Shown: positions 17,551 through 26,216, counted from the stretch's first letter. The stretch: DNA of 64,000 nt from Pusillimonas sp044464525 (GCF_044464525.1 NZ_JBIQLE010000004.1:62001-126000); one strand, 5' to 3'. Notes: a model not told the origin generated them from the letters alone. Program-made: numbers and translations.

Positions 17551-18498
17551 TTAGACGGCCATGCCGCTCATGCGGGTCTCGGCCAGGCGCTCTGCGCATG
17601 CCATCGCTGCCGAGGTCATGATGTCGAGGTTGCCCGCGTAGGCGGGAAGATAATGCGCTGCGCCCTCGACCTCGAGGTAGATGGACGTTTTAAGGCCGGT
17701 CACCTTGCCCAGGCCAGGAACGTTAAGCGGCGAACTTTCGTCGTAAAGATCGAACTGCACTTCCTGCTTGAGGCGATACCCCGGCACATAACGTTGAACC
17801 TCTTGCACCATGGCTTCGACGCTTTCGCGAACAGCGTCCTGGTCGGCCGGATCAGACAGCGTAAAGATGGTGTCACGCATGATCAGCGGGGGCTCGGCGG
17901 GGTTAAGAATGATGATGGCCTTGCCGCGCGTGGCGCCGCCCAACACCTGAATGGCCTTTGACGTGGTTTCGGTGAACTCGTCAATATTGGCGCGCGTGCC
18001 CGGGCCGGCCGAGCAGCTGGAAATGGAAGCGACGATTTCCGCGTAGTGCACCTTGGCCACATTGGATACGGCCTTGACCATGGGTATGGTGGCTTGGCCG
18101 CCGCAGGTAACCATGTTGATATTGGGCGCGTCAAGCTTTTCGTCGAGGTTGATGGAGGGAATTACATAGGGCCCGATGGCTGCCGGGGTCAGGTCGATGA
18201 CCTGCACGCCGTGCTCTTGCAATATGGCGTTATGGTGTTCGTGCGCCCCCGCCGAGGTGGCGTCGAACACAATGCGAATATCCGAAAACCCGGGCATCGC
18301 CACCAGCCCTTCAATACCTTCTGCCGTGGTCGGCACATTCATGCGCGCAGCGCGAGCCAGGCCATCGGACTTCGGATCAATGCCAACCATTGCGGCCATT
18401 TCCAGGCCCTTGCTCTGGCGCAGCACCTTGATCATGAGATCGGTGCCAATATTGCCCGAACCGATGATGCCCACCTTGATTTTGCCAGCTTGTGTCAT
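17551..18498 (-). CDS. dmpF: Acetaldehyde dehydrogenase (acylating)
   Basis: 315 residues. The Rossmann motif GIIGSGNIGTD (10-20) binds NAD+, and Cys132 in VTCGGQ matches the catalytic Cys of DmpF. It oxidises acetaldehyde with CoA to acetyl-CoA and pairs with the aldolase DmpG. It sits between dmpH and dmpG with short gaps in the same operon. Confidence 0.95.
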   Translation of the reverse strand: MTQAGKIKVGIIGSGNIGTDLMIKVLRQSKGLEMAAMVGIDPKSDGLARAARMNVPTTAEGIEGLVAMPGFSDIRIVFDATSAGAHEHHNAILQEHGVQVIDLTPAAIGPYVIPSINLDEKLDAPNINMVTCGGQATIPMVKAVSNVAKVHYAEIVASISSCSAGPGTRANIDEFTETTSKAIQVLGGATRGKAIIILNPAEPPLIMRDTIFTLSDPADQDAVRESVEAMVQEVQRYVPGYRLKQEVQFDLYDESSPLNVPGLGKVTGLKTSIYLEVEGAAHYLPAYAGNLDIMTSAAMACAERLAETRMSGMAV

Positions 18499-18528
18499 GT
18501 CAGTTTCCTTTGTCGATGTGCGAGACCG

Positions 18529-19317
18529 CTACACGAACCGCAATGAAAGCGAGCCCAGGTGCTGGTAGCGCACTGTGATGTTGTCGCCTTTGTCTACAGC
18601 CACCGCTTCGGTGACCCCGCCGGTAAGAATCAGTGTGCCCGCCGGAATTTCTTCGCCGCGCGCACCCAGCATGTTGGCCAGCATCGCGACGCTTTGCGCC
18701 GGGTGTCCCACCACGGCAGAGCCGGCGGCCGTTGCCACGACCTCGCCGTTCTTCTCCATGACGACGCCCAGGTTCTTGAGATCGATGCCCATGGCGCTGC
18801 GCGCGTTGCCGCCCACCACATAACGTGCCGCCGAGGTGTTGTCCGCCACAACGCTTTTCAGGTCGAACTTGAAATCTTTATAGCGCGAGTCGATGATTTC
18901 GAGCCCGGGCAAGATGAAATCGGTTGCCGCCAGCACCGCGCCAATGTGGCAGCCCGGCCCTTTCAGGGGCTTATTCGTGACGAAAGCGATTTCCGCCTCG
19001 ATTTTGGGATGGATCAGCGTAGAGGTGTCGCATTCGCCGCCGTCGGCGATCATGCCGTAGTCTGTCAGGAAGCCGCGCACCGGGTCCACCACGCCCATCT
19101 GCTTCATTTTGGCGTGCGAGGTAAGGCCCATCTTGAGCCCGGTTATGCGCACACCGCGCGAAGTTTTTATGGCCCGCAGCGCATCTTGCACCGCATAGGC
19201 ATCGTCCCAATCCATATCTGGATAGTCGTCGGTGATCTTGACGACTTCTTTGCACTGCATTTCGGCTTCGTCCAGATGGACGGCCAGCTTTTGAATGGTT
19301 GCCTTATCGAGCGCCAT
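18529..19317 (-). CDS. dmpH: 4-oxalocrotonate (2-oxo-3-hexenedioate) decarboxylase
   Basis: 262 residues of the fumarylacetoacetase-like hydratase/decarboxylase family. DmpH/XylI hallmarks are ITDDYPDMDWDDAY near residue 30, LKMGLTSHAKMKQMGV, and LIHPKIEAEIAFVT with the metal-binding Glu pair. These set it apart from the hydratase encoded next to it. It removes CO2 from 2-oxo-3-hexenedioate to give 2-hydroxypenta-2,4-dienoate and usually forms a complex with DmpE. Confidence 0.92.
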   Translation of the reverse strand: MALDKATIQKLAVHLDEAEMQCKEVVKITDDYPDMDWDDAYAVQDALRAIKTSRGVRITGLKMGLTSHAKMKQMGVVDPVRGFLTDYGMIADGGECDTSTLIHPKIEAEIAFVTNKPLKGPGCHIGAVLAATDFILPGLEIIDSRYKDFKFDLKSVVADNTSAARYVVGGNARSAMGIDLKNLGVVMEKNGEVVATAAGSAVVGHPAQSVAMLANMLGARGEEIPAGTLILTGGVTEAVAVDKGDNITVRYQHLGSLSLRFV

Positions 19318-19328
19318 TGTTCGTATCC

Positions 19329-20114
19329 TTAAATAAACCGTACACCGACCGAGCCTATGCCGCCAAGGCTGACCCGCAGATTATCGCCGGCTTGCACCGG
19401 CACCATCGCGGCAAGCGATCCCGACAAGATCACCTCGCCGGCGCGCAAAGACATGCCCAGCTCGCCCATGGTATTGGCCAGCCACGCCACCGCGTTAAGC
19501 GGATGGCCCAGGGCTGCGGCGCCGGCGCCGGTGGCGACGATGTCGCCGTTCTTTTCCAGCGTCATGCCAACCAGTGCCAGATCGATCTTGCGTGGGTCGG
19601 CAGCCGCGTCGCCCAGCACGAAAACACCGGCAGACGCATTGTCTGCCACCGTATCCTGGATACGGATTTTCCAGTCGCGGATACGGGAATCGACGATCTC
19701 GAAGCACGGCAGCACGTAGTCGGTGGCGCGAAGCACATCGGCATTGGTGACGCCCGGGCCGGTCAGGTCGTGCTTCAGGATGAAGGCGATCTCGCCCTCG
19801 GCCTTGGGCGCGATGAGCGAGCCGGCTTCGATGGCGGCGCCGTCGCCAAACACCATCGACGACGTAAGATGGCCGAAATCGGGCTGATCGACCTTGAGCA
19901 TGTCCATCACCGCCCTGCTGGTGACACCGATCTTCTTGCCAATGACCTGTTCGGAGCCATCCTGCAGGCGGCGTTCGATCATGCGCAATTGAATATGGTA
20001 TGCGTCTTGGATGGTGATGTCAGGCTCGGTGGCGGTTAGCGGGTCAATCGCCTGACGCGAGACCAAGGCTTCGAAAAGAGCATCACCGTATTGCTGTATT
20101 TTTTGCTGGTTCAT
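19329..20114 (-). CDS. dmpE: 2-oxopent-4-enoate hydratase
   Basis: 261 residues, paralogous to the neighbouring decarboxylase. GKKIGVTSRAVMDML, QPDFGHLTSSMV and PKAEGEIAFILK match DmpE/XylJ rather than DmpH. It hydrates 2-hydroxypenta-2,4-dienoate to 4-hydroxy-2-oxovalerate, the DmpG substrate. Only 11 nt separate it from dmpH, and AGGA precedes the ATG. Confidence 0.92.
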   Translation of the reverse strand: MNQQKIQQYGDALFEALVSRQAIDPLTATEPDITIQDAYHIQLRMIERRLQDGSEQVIGKKIGVTSRAVMDMLKVDQPDFGHLTSSMVFGDGAAIEAGSLIAPKAEGEIAFILKHDLTGPGVTNADVLRATDYVLPCFEIVDSRIRDWKIRIQDTVADNASAGVFVLGDAAADPRKIDLALVGMTLEKNGDIVATGAGAAALGHPLNAVAWLANTMGELGMSLRAGEVILSGSLAAMVPVQAGDNLRVSLGGIGSVGVRFI

Positions 20115-20128
20115 GGTTTTCCTATGGC

Positions 20129-21580
20129 TTAAAGCTTAATGCACACGTTGCGAAGTTCAGTATAAAACTCCATCGAGTGCACTCCGCCTTCACGGCCGAT
20201 GCCCGACTGCTTGGCTCCGCCGAACGAGGTGCGCAGGTCGCGCAGGAACCACGAGTTGATCCAGCACAGACCGACGTTCAGGGCTGCTCCCAAGCGATGC
20301 GCCTTGCCAAGGTCTTGGGTCCATACCGTGGCCGCAAGCCCATAGGAGGTGTCGTTGGCCATGGCAATGACTTCTTCTTCGGTATCGAATGGCGCAATGT
20401 GGCAGCAGGGGCCGAAGATCTCTTCACGTATCACGGGCGAGTTTTCGGGCAGGCCTGTCCAGATCGTGGGTTGCACCCACGCGCCTTGATCCATGGGAGC
20501 CGGCATGTCGGGCACGCCGCCGCCGGTAACAATGTTTGCACCCTCGGCACGCGCTTTCTCGTAGTAGCTAAGCACCTTCTCGCGGTGGGTGAGGGAAACG
20601 AGCGGCCCGAAGTTCATGCCCTCGTCTCGGGGGTTGCCCAGTTTGAAGGCTTCGGCCTTTTCCTTGAGGGCGGCGACAAAGCGCTCGAATATGGGGCGCT
20701 GCACATAAACTCGTTCAGTGCCCAGACAAACCTGGCCGGTGTTTTCGAATGCCGAGCGGGTGATGCCGGCTACAGCTTTGTCGAAATCGGCATCGGCAAA
20801 TACGATTCCAGGGTTCTTGCCGCCCAACTCAAACGAAACGGGACGCACGCCCTTGGCTGCAGCCTTCATGATGATTTCGCCGGTACCGGTTTCGCCTGTG
20901 AATGTAATGCCGTCGACGTCGGGGTGCTCGGTAAGGAACTGGCCTGCCGAGTTGGGGCCGAAACCATGCACCACGTTATAGACGCCGGCCGGTATGCCGA
21001 CCTCATTCATGACCTCGCCCAGCAAGGTGGCAGTGGCCGGGGTTTCTTCAGAAGGCTTCACCACCACGGTATTTCCGCAGGCCAGCGCCGGCCCCACCTT
21101 CCAGGTCATGAGCAACAGCGGCAGGTTCCAGGGGCAGATCACGCCAATTACGCCGCGGGGCACGCGAACGCCGTAGTTCAGGGCTTGACCGCCGTCCGGT
21201 GTATCCATGGGGAAGGTTTCGGTGGGGATGTTGCGGATCAGATCTGCAAAAACCTTGAAGTTGGCGGCGCCGCGCGGAATGTCGACATGGCTGGCCAAAA
21301 CGTGAGGCTTGCCGGTGTCTTTGATCTCGGCATCAAGAAAATCTTCGAAGCGGCGCTCGATGCCGTCGACCAGCGCGTGCAACAGGTCAACGCGCTGCTG
21401 CACCTTTAGCTGCGCCCAGGGGCTAAGTGCGGCGCGCGCCGCACGCACGGCCTCATCCACATGCTTGGCGGAGGCTTCATGCACCAGGCCGAGCAGGCTG
21501 TTATCCACTGGATTGCGGTTCTCGAAGGTTTTATTCGAATCGACCCACTGGCCATTGATGAAATTCTTGAAATCTTTCAT
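20129..21580 (-). CDS. dmpC: 2-hydroxymuconate-6-semialdehyde dehydrogenase
   Basis: A 483-residue aldehyde dehydrogenase with Glu251 in FELGGKNPG and the nucleophile Cys285 in NTGQVCLGTE; the family oxyanion Asn lies in CPWNLPL (about 149-155). The context and the close resemblance to DmpC/XylG point to NAD+-dependent oxidation of 2-hydroxymuconic semialdehyde to 2-hydroxymuconate. The start overlaps the upstream gene's stop by 4 bp. No hydrolytic branch enzyme (DmpD) is present, so the dehydrogenase branch is the only route visible. Confidence 0.93.
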   Translation of the reverse strand: MKDFKNFINGQWVDSNKTFENRNPVDNSLLGLVHEASAKHVDEAVRAARAALSPWAQLKVQQRVDLLHALVDGIERRFEDFLDAEIKDTGKPHVLASHVDIPRGAANFKVFADLIRNIPTETFPMDTPDGGQALNYGVRVPRGVIGVICPWNLPLLLMTWKVGPALACGNTVVVKPSEETPATATLLGEVMNEVGIPAGVYNVVHGFGPNSAGQFLTEHPDVDGITFTGETGTGEIIMKAAAKGVRPVSFELGGKNPGIVFADADFDKAVAGITRSAFENTGQVCLGTERVYVQRPIFERFVAALKEKAEAFKLGNPRDEGMNFGPLVSLTHREKVLSYYEKARAEGANIVTGGGVPDMPAPMDQGAWVQPTIWTGLPENSPVIREEIFGPCCHIAPFDTEEEVIAMANDTSYGLAATVWTQDLGKAHRLGAALNVGLCWINSWFLRDLRTSFGGAKQSGIGREGGVHSMEFYTELRNVCIKL

Positions 21581-22305
21581 GAGTGCTCTCTTTTGTTAAT
21601 TGTGCCGGTCGATGCGACATCGCCGGCAATTAAGTATTCCCACATGCGTTCAAAGATGCGCCCTGCGCTAGTGGCTCTTTGTTGTGCGGCCTGATGTTTT
21701 ATGACGCCGTCGTTCGAAGCCAGGCCGGCGCAGCGTAAATTCAGTTCGATGCGCGCGGCGTCCTCGAGATACCAGGTAAGCGCCACGGCTTTTTCGAGTG
21801 ATTCTGCGGCCACCACGGCACCGTTACCGCGCATGACCACCGCGGGCGACTCGCCCATGATCTGGGCCACGCCCTCGGCCTGCTGCCGGCTGCGTATCAA
21901 TTGAATGTCGTTCCACAGCGGCACTGACGGCGAAAAATACGCGCCTATTCCGTGCCGCGCGGCGGGAGTGATGCCGGCGGCGGACAGCGTCATGGCGTCG
22001 CGCGGCATGCTGCGCACCACACCGGCCACATCCGGCCGACGCCGATAGATTTCTTGATGTATGCGGACTTCGCCCAACACGCCCTGGGGAAGTTCGCCGT
22101 CGATGGCCACCACTGTTCCGTTATCGTTGTCGTCGATAAGGCCCATGGGTTTGGCGGCGCAAACCAGGAAATGACGCTCGTCCAGCCGCAGACTGCAATG
22201 CCCATATGCATGGACCAGATTGGCGCGAGCCAGCGCCCGCGCCGCCTGGCGCACGATCTGCTGCTGGGCGGCGGAAGCGACCGGCATAGCAAGTATGTCG
22301 CTCAC
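21577..22305 (-). CDS. Class II aldolase/adducin-fold protein, probable 2-hydroxy-3-carboxymuconic semialdehyde decarboxylase (DhbB/CmtD-like)
   Basis: I place the start at GTG 22305: it overlaps the upstream TGA, and GGAG lies 8 nt before it. The open frame extends 14 codons further and an ATG lies at 22287. About 242 residues. The fold is recognisable from EVRIHQEIYRRRPDVAGVV and LEKAVALTWYLEDAARIE. The metal ligands of true class II aldolases are changed: the usual HxH reads RSM, the usual NHG reads GNG, and GNxS reads GHCS. Placed between an extradiol dioxygenase and DmpC, it fits the decarboxylase that removes the carboxylate left after cleavage of 2,3-dihydroxybenzoate, as in cumate and 2,3-DHB pathways. 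The role is inferred from fold and context. Confidence 0.75.
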   Translation of the reverse strand: MSDILAMPVASAAQQQIVRQAARALARANLVHAYGHCSLRLDERHFLVCAAKPMGLIDDNDNGTVVAIDGELPQGVLGEVRIHQEIYRRRPDVAGVVRSMPRDAMTLSAAGITPAARHGIGAYFSPSVPLWNDIQLIRSRQQAEGVAQIMGESPAVVMRGNGAVVAAESLEKAVALTWYLEDAARIELNLRCAGLASNDGVIKHQAAQQRATSAGRIFERMWEYLIAGDVASTGTINKREHS

Positions 22306-23165
22306 GTCTTGAACTCCGGGATGTCGGGCTTGGAGCCCCACATGCAAAAAGACGAGGGAATGGCCGGAAATGCTCGCGGGCGATAGGTTTTTTCGTCTTC
22401 CTCGGTTATAAGGCGCACCCCTGTGGAGTATTCGTAAATCATCCCGTCGGGCCCCTCGAAATAGAGGAACATCGCCCCGGATGTCGGATGACGGCCCGGA
22501 CCGAATTTGATGGGTATGTTCCGTTCGAGCATGATGTAGTAAGCACGCATAATGTCGTCGATGCTTTCCACTTGGTGATTAATATGCTGGACGCCCGGAT
22601 AAGTGGACGGAAACAGCGCAATCTTGTGATGCACCTCGTCAATACGCAGCAAAGGGGCTTCGCCGATGCGATCGCTTACTTTCGCGCCGAGCAGCCCCGT
22701 CCAGAAAGCTTCGTCGCGGCGGCCGTCAAGCGTGCGCAACCCTATGTGGCTAAAGCCCGTGATGCCGGCATCTCGCGATGGAAAATACCGGCGCCCGCTA
22801 TGGTGCGGCGCGTGAACCAGATCGATGCTGTTGCCGGATGGATCTTTGAAATTGATGAACTCGCGGACATAGCGCTGCTCGGCTTCCTGCGCCGTGCCTT
22901 GGGTAACCTTGTACCCCTTCGCTTCGAGCACCGCCGCCGCGTTGTCGAGTTCTGCGGCCGTGTCCACTTCAAACGCCGCAGTGTGGTCGCCTGGATCGCC
23001 CTCGAAATAGCACAAGGTGTGATCACGGCTGTCAGAGCGCATGTAGACAGCATTACCGTCCCGGCGCGCCACCTCTAGACCCAAGAGGTCGGTTGCATAC
23101 CGTACTGCGGCATCAAGATCGGACGTGCCCAGCCTGACGTAGCGAATATCGTGCAAATGTATCAA
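22302..23165 (-). CDS. Extradiol ring-cleavage dioxygenase (VOC family), probable 2,3-dihydroxybenzoate 3,4-dioxygenase
   Basis: The start is TTG 23165, supported by AAGGAG 6 nt upstream; no ATG fits. 287 residues with two vicinal-oxygen-chelate domains (about 5-120 and 136-250). The iron ligands in the second domain are His140 (GFSHIGL), His194 (GVQHIN) and Glu245 (IYEY), spaced as in type I extradiol dioxygenases. It would open a catechol ring beside the diol. Because the next gene looks like a decarboxylase and the rest is the dehydrogenase branch of the meta pathway, a carboxylated catechol such as 2,3-dihydroxybenzoate is the best substrate guess; plain catechol cannot be excluded. It is the first gene of the operon. 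Confidence 0.82.
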   Translation of the reverse strand: MIHLHDIRYVRLGTSDLDAAVRYATDLLGLEVARRDGNAVYMRSDSRDHTLCYFEGDPGDHTAAFEVDTAAELDNAAAVLEAKGYKVTQGTAQEAEQRYVREFINFKDPSGNSIDLVHAPHHSGRRYFPSRDAGITGFSHIGLRTLDGRRDEAFWTGLLGAKVSDRIGEAPLLRIDEVHHKIALFPSTYPGVQHINHQVESIDDIMRAYYIMLERNIPIKFGPGRHPTSGAMFLYFEGPDGMIYEYSTGVRLITEEDEKTYRPRAFPAIPSSFCMWGSKPDIPEFKT

Positions 23166-23220
23166 TGTCGTCTCCTTGCGTGTAGCGACTGGAACAACCC
23201 GCCTCGACTATTTAGGTTCT

Positions 23221-23249
23221 AGGATAATTGCACAAAATATCGGCGTCAA
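23221..23249 (-). promoter_or_regulatory. Putative promoter of the meta-cleavage operon
   Basis: On the minus strand TTGACG (-35) and TATCCT (-10) are spaced by 17 nt. The predicted transcript start is about 50 nt upstream of the TTG start codon of the dioxygenase. No better promoter was seen in the intergenic region. Confidence 0.6.
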
Positions 23250-23264
23250 TAGTTTTTATCGAGA

Positions 23265-23285
23265 TTTATTTAAAATATAAATAAA
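23265..23285. promoter_or_regulatory. AT-rich palindrome, candidate GntR operator
   Basis: TTTATTTA and TAAATAAA form a perfect 8-bp inverted repeat around a 5-nt spacer. The site ends 23 bp before the gntR start and lies 15 bp upstream of the operon's -35 element. It would overlap any gntR core promoter, so autoregulation is likely. Confidence 0.5.
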
Positions 23286-23307
23286 GTCGAGCAATCATGT
23301 AGAATAG

Positions 23308-24075
23308 GTGAACGAGAATTTTTCCTTGATACGGCCTATGGATCGTCCAGTAGAATCCGCCACGTCTTTACCGATTGATGTCGAACCCGCCCCCGGGAAC
23401 GGGGGCGTCGGCAAGACTCTTGTCGGCACAGCCTACCGCAGCCTGCGGCGCGACATCATTGAAGGCCGCCTTTCTCCGGGCACGAAACTCAGGGTCGAGC
23501 ACTTGAAAGACTCTTATGGGGTAGGAGCCGGCACGCTGCGCGAAGCACTCGCCTTGCTGGTCTCAGATGCCCTGGTCGTAGCCCAGGATCAGCGTGGCTT
23601 CCACGTCAAGCCCATGTCGCTGGCCGACTTCCACGACATCACCCAAACTCGCATCTTGCTCGAATGTGAAGCTTTGCGGCAATCCATGCAGAACGGGGAC
23701 GATGTGTGGGAAAGCCGGTTGGTCGCCGCCTTTCATAGGCTTGACCGTGCCGAAAAGCGCATTGACGGACAGCAAGAAGGCTATTTTGACGAATGGGAAG
23801 AACGCAACCGCGAGTTTCACCAGGCGTTGATCAGCGCGTGCGCCTCGCCGTGGATACGTCATTTCCTGGGCATACTCTACCAACAGGCCGAACGCTACCG
23901 CCGTCTGGCCATCATGCGCAAGCCCATACCCCGCGACGTCCACAGTGAACACCAGGCCATACTCGACGCCGCGCTGGCACATGATGCCGACACCGCCTGC
24001 AAGGTACTGTCGGAACACATAGGCATGACCTACGAGGCCATGAAGCATTTGCCGGCAGAACTTTTCAGCGGATAA
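23308..24075 (+). CDS. GntR-family (FadR/FCD) transcriptional regulator of the meta-cleavage operon
   Basis: 255 residues from GTG 23308; an ATG at 23338 is an alternative and neither has a strong ribosome site. The winged helix spans about 40-110 (AYRSLRRDIIEGRLSPG, then GVGAGTLREALALL). It is followed by an all-helical FCD ligand domain (about 115-245) with Asp/His residues expected to bind a metal and an organic acid (FHDITQTR, NREFHQALI, HSEHQAIL). It is divergent from the operon and so probably represses it until a pathway intermediate binds. Confidence 0.9.
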   Translation: MNENFSLIRPMDRPVESATSLPIDVEPAPGNGGVGKTLVGTAYRSLRRDIIEGRLSPGTKLRVEHLKDSYGVGAGTLREALALLVSDALVVAQDQRGFHVKPMSLADFHDITQTRILLECEALRQSMQNGDDVWESRLVAAFHRLDRAEKRIDGQQEGYFDEWEERNREFHQALISACASPWIRHFLGILYQQAERYRRLAIMRKPIPRDVHSEHQAILDAALAHDADTACKVLSEHIGMTYEAMKHLPAELFSG

Positions 24076-24131
24076 GGCTCAAAGTCGGCGTCAAAAACTG
24101 CGTCGCGGGTACAATTTCTCGGCTCACGGCA

Positions 24132-24160
24132 AAAAAGGGAATCAGCGCGATTCCCTTTTT
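24132..24160. terminator. Bidirectional rho-independent terminator
   Basis: A perfect 12-bp stem (AAAAAGGGAATC / GATTCCCTTTTT) closes a 5-nt loop AGCGC, with A- and T-runs at the two ends so that it works in both directions. It sits between the convergent gntR and amidase genes. Confidence 0.9.
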
Positions 24161-24198
24161 GCTGTCGGCGGCACGCTATTGCCGCCGTTTGATCGACA

Positions 24199-25698
24199 CT
24201 ATTTTTGCTGCTGATGCGCAACGTCGGCCACCTGGAATACGGTGGCGTCTTCAAAATGACGGCCGATAATCATCAGCCCCACAGGCTTGCCGTCAGATAT
24301 GCCGCCGCACACCGAAATGGCCGGGTGTCCGGTAAGGTCGAAGGGGCAGGTATTGTTGAGCGGGCCCCAGCTTGCGTGCAGAATATCTTTGGGCGAAGCG
24401 TCTTCAAAGACCAACTCGGTTGCAGTCATGGGGGTGGTAGGCATGATCAGCACGTCGTACTGCTCAAGCCAGGTGTCGTACTCAGTGCGCAGCCGGCGCA
24501 CGAGATTGCGCGCCTTGGCGTACAGCCTGCCTCCGTGACGCTTAAGCACCTCGCCGGTTAGCAAGCTGCCCTTGATGGTGGGCGCAAGCTCGTTGGCGTG
24601 GTTTTGCCAGCCCGAAATGGCACGCATATAAGACAATGAGTATTCGCCCAGCGTCCCATAACTTATCCCGTTGGCGTGCACCAGATTCTGGTACGAGCCT
24701 TCAATGCCGATGGGCAGCCACAAGGCCGAGCCAATGTTGTGCCAGGGAATGGAAACCAGATCGACCGTGGCGCCCTCCTTCTGCAGACGCTTGGCCGCCT
24801 CGCGCACAGCCTGATCGACGCCATCTTCGGACTCGGGACGGCCGAAGCCTTCTTGCACCACCCCTATGCGCATGCCTTTTACGCCTTTGCCCAGCGCCTT
24901 GGTATAGGGCTGGGTACGCACCCCTTTTTGGCGGCCATCAATACCGTCGTCGCCGGCGATGACTTCAAGCAGCAAAGCACACTCTTCGACCGTATCAGCC
25001 ATGGGGCCAAGGTGATCGAATGAATATTCGATGCCCAATGCGCCGGTGTACGGCACCAGGCCGTACGTGGGTTTATGCCCCACGATGCCGCAAAACGACG
25101 CCGGCATGCGGATGGACCCGGCCTGGTCGGCCCCAATGGCCATGTCGACCGCGTGGGCGGCGACCAATGCCGCACTGCCGTTGCTGGACCCGCCTGTGGT
25201 GTGGCCAGGCGCCCGTGGATTATCGACCGGGCCGGTGTTGGCTGTGGCGCTATTGGTGGCAAAGCACAGGTATTCGCAAACCGACTTGCCGGCGATTTCT
25301 GCACCGGCATCCAGCATGCGCGTGACGATGGTGGCATCGGTATCAGGCACAAAACCCTCGAGCACTGAAGCGCCGTTGGTAAGCGGTACGCCCGCAACGA
25401 ACACGTTGTCCTTGACGGCGATACGCTTGCCCCGCAATTTGCCGCGCGGAGCCCCCTTGATGCTGGTCTTGTAGTACCACGCATTGTGTGGGTTGTCGGC
25501 GCCTTCTGGACGATAGCCCGGTGTTCGCGGATATTTCACCGCCGGCGGCAGGTCGGGCAGCTTTTCTATCATTCGAAATGCCGGCGTCAGTTCTTTAAGG
25601 TACTCGTGATAGCTTTCGACCTCGGCCTGGGTCAACTCCAAGCCCAAGTCTTCGCCCACGTAGCGCAGACCATTCTGATCGGGAAATGAAAATGCCAT
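24199..25698 (-). CDS. Amidase (amidase-signature family)
   Basis: 499 residues. The Ser-cisSer-Lys triad is visible: Lys96 in AVKDN, the Ser171/172 pair in GGSSNGS, and the nucleophile Ser195 in ADQAGSIRMPA. No signal peptide, so cytosolic. Such enzymes hydrolyse amides to acids and ammonia; the N-terminal ~90 residue extension is typical of the DQ-type amidases acting on aliphatic or aromatic amides. AGGAG precedes the ATG. It stands alone after the shared terminator; a role in supplying the aromatic acid of the neighbouring operon is possible but unproven. Confidence 0.9.
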   Translation of the reverse strand: MAFSFPDQNGLRYVGEDLGLELTQAEVESYHEYLKELTPAFRMIEKLPDLPPAVKYPRTPGYRPEGADNPHNAWYYKTSIKGAPRGKLRGKRIAVKDNVFVAGVPLTNGASVLEGFVPDTDATIVTRMLDAGAEIAGKSVCEYLCFATNSATANTGPVDNPRAPGHTTGGSSNGSAALVAAHAVDMAIGADQAGSIRMPASFCGIVGHKPTYGLVPYTGALGIEYSFDHLGPMADTVEECALLLEVIAGDDGIDGRQKGVRTQPYTKALGKGVKGMRIGVVQEGFGRPESEDGVDQAVREAAKRLQKEGATVDLVSIPWHNIGSALWLPIGIEGSYQNLVHANGISYGTLGEYSLSYMRAISGWQNHANELAPTIKGSLLTGEVLKRHGGRLYAKARNLVRRLRTEYDTWLEQYDVLIMPTTPMTATELVFEDASPKDILHASWGPLNNTCPFDLTGHPAISVCGGISDGKPVGLMIIGRHFEDATVFQVADVAHQQQK

Positions 25699-25914
25699 GT
25701 CTTTCTCCTGTTTTTGTGGACCGCGCGGTTGGCGGCCGGCTCTAATTTGATTTCACTGATTAAAGCCGTTTACCCCGTCAGATTCAAGACACACCCGGGC
25801 AGCCAAGGGTTTTCCTCCATCTTGCCAGGCTGAAGATAAACTGAACAACACACAGTGCCTTCCGCAAGCTAAGATGGGGCACGGGTTCCGTTGCGGCAGC
25901 CCCAGGAGAAAACC

Positions 25915-26163
25915 ATGGAAATGACACCCATCTACTCCCCTCGGTCAGACTCCGAGGCCTCGGTCCTAACCGCCATGATGCAGGCTTACGACATTGATTT
26001 CGTCATGCAGGGCGCGGCATTCAGCACAATGTATCCTGGCCCGGTCACAAGCGGCCTTAATGCACAGGTATTGATGGTTAGAGAAGACCAGGTCGAACTG
26101 GCGCGCCAGCTTCTTGCGACCTTTATAGAAGAATCAGAACAGTCCGACACCGACGAGAACTGA
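25915..26163 (+). CDS. Small DUF2007-like protein
   Basis: The start at 25915 (MEMTPIYSPR) is chosen over an upstream in-frame ATG because AGGAG lies 7 nt before it. 82 residues, acidic C-terminus (EESEQSDTDEN). The arrangement SEASVLTAMMQAYDIDFVMQG followed by an LMVREDQVELARQLL helix is that of the DUF2007 'putative signal-transducing' family, whose function is unknown. Monocistronic. Confidence 0.75.
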   Translation: MEMTPIYSPRSDSEASVLTAMMQAYDIDFVMQGAAFSTMYPGPVTSGLNAQVLMVREDQVELARQLLATFIEESEQSDTDEN

Positions 26164-26216
26164 CGTTTCCAAACCTGGGTACAGGGCACGGCGTGACACT
26201 GCAAGCGCCGCTGCGG

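Noticed and set aside
20177..21409. A 410-codon antisense frame opposite dmpC
   Set aside because: Opposite an intact aldehyde dehydrogenase with catalytic Cys and Glu; no ribosome site and His/Gly/Arg-rich shadow composition.
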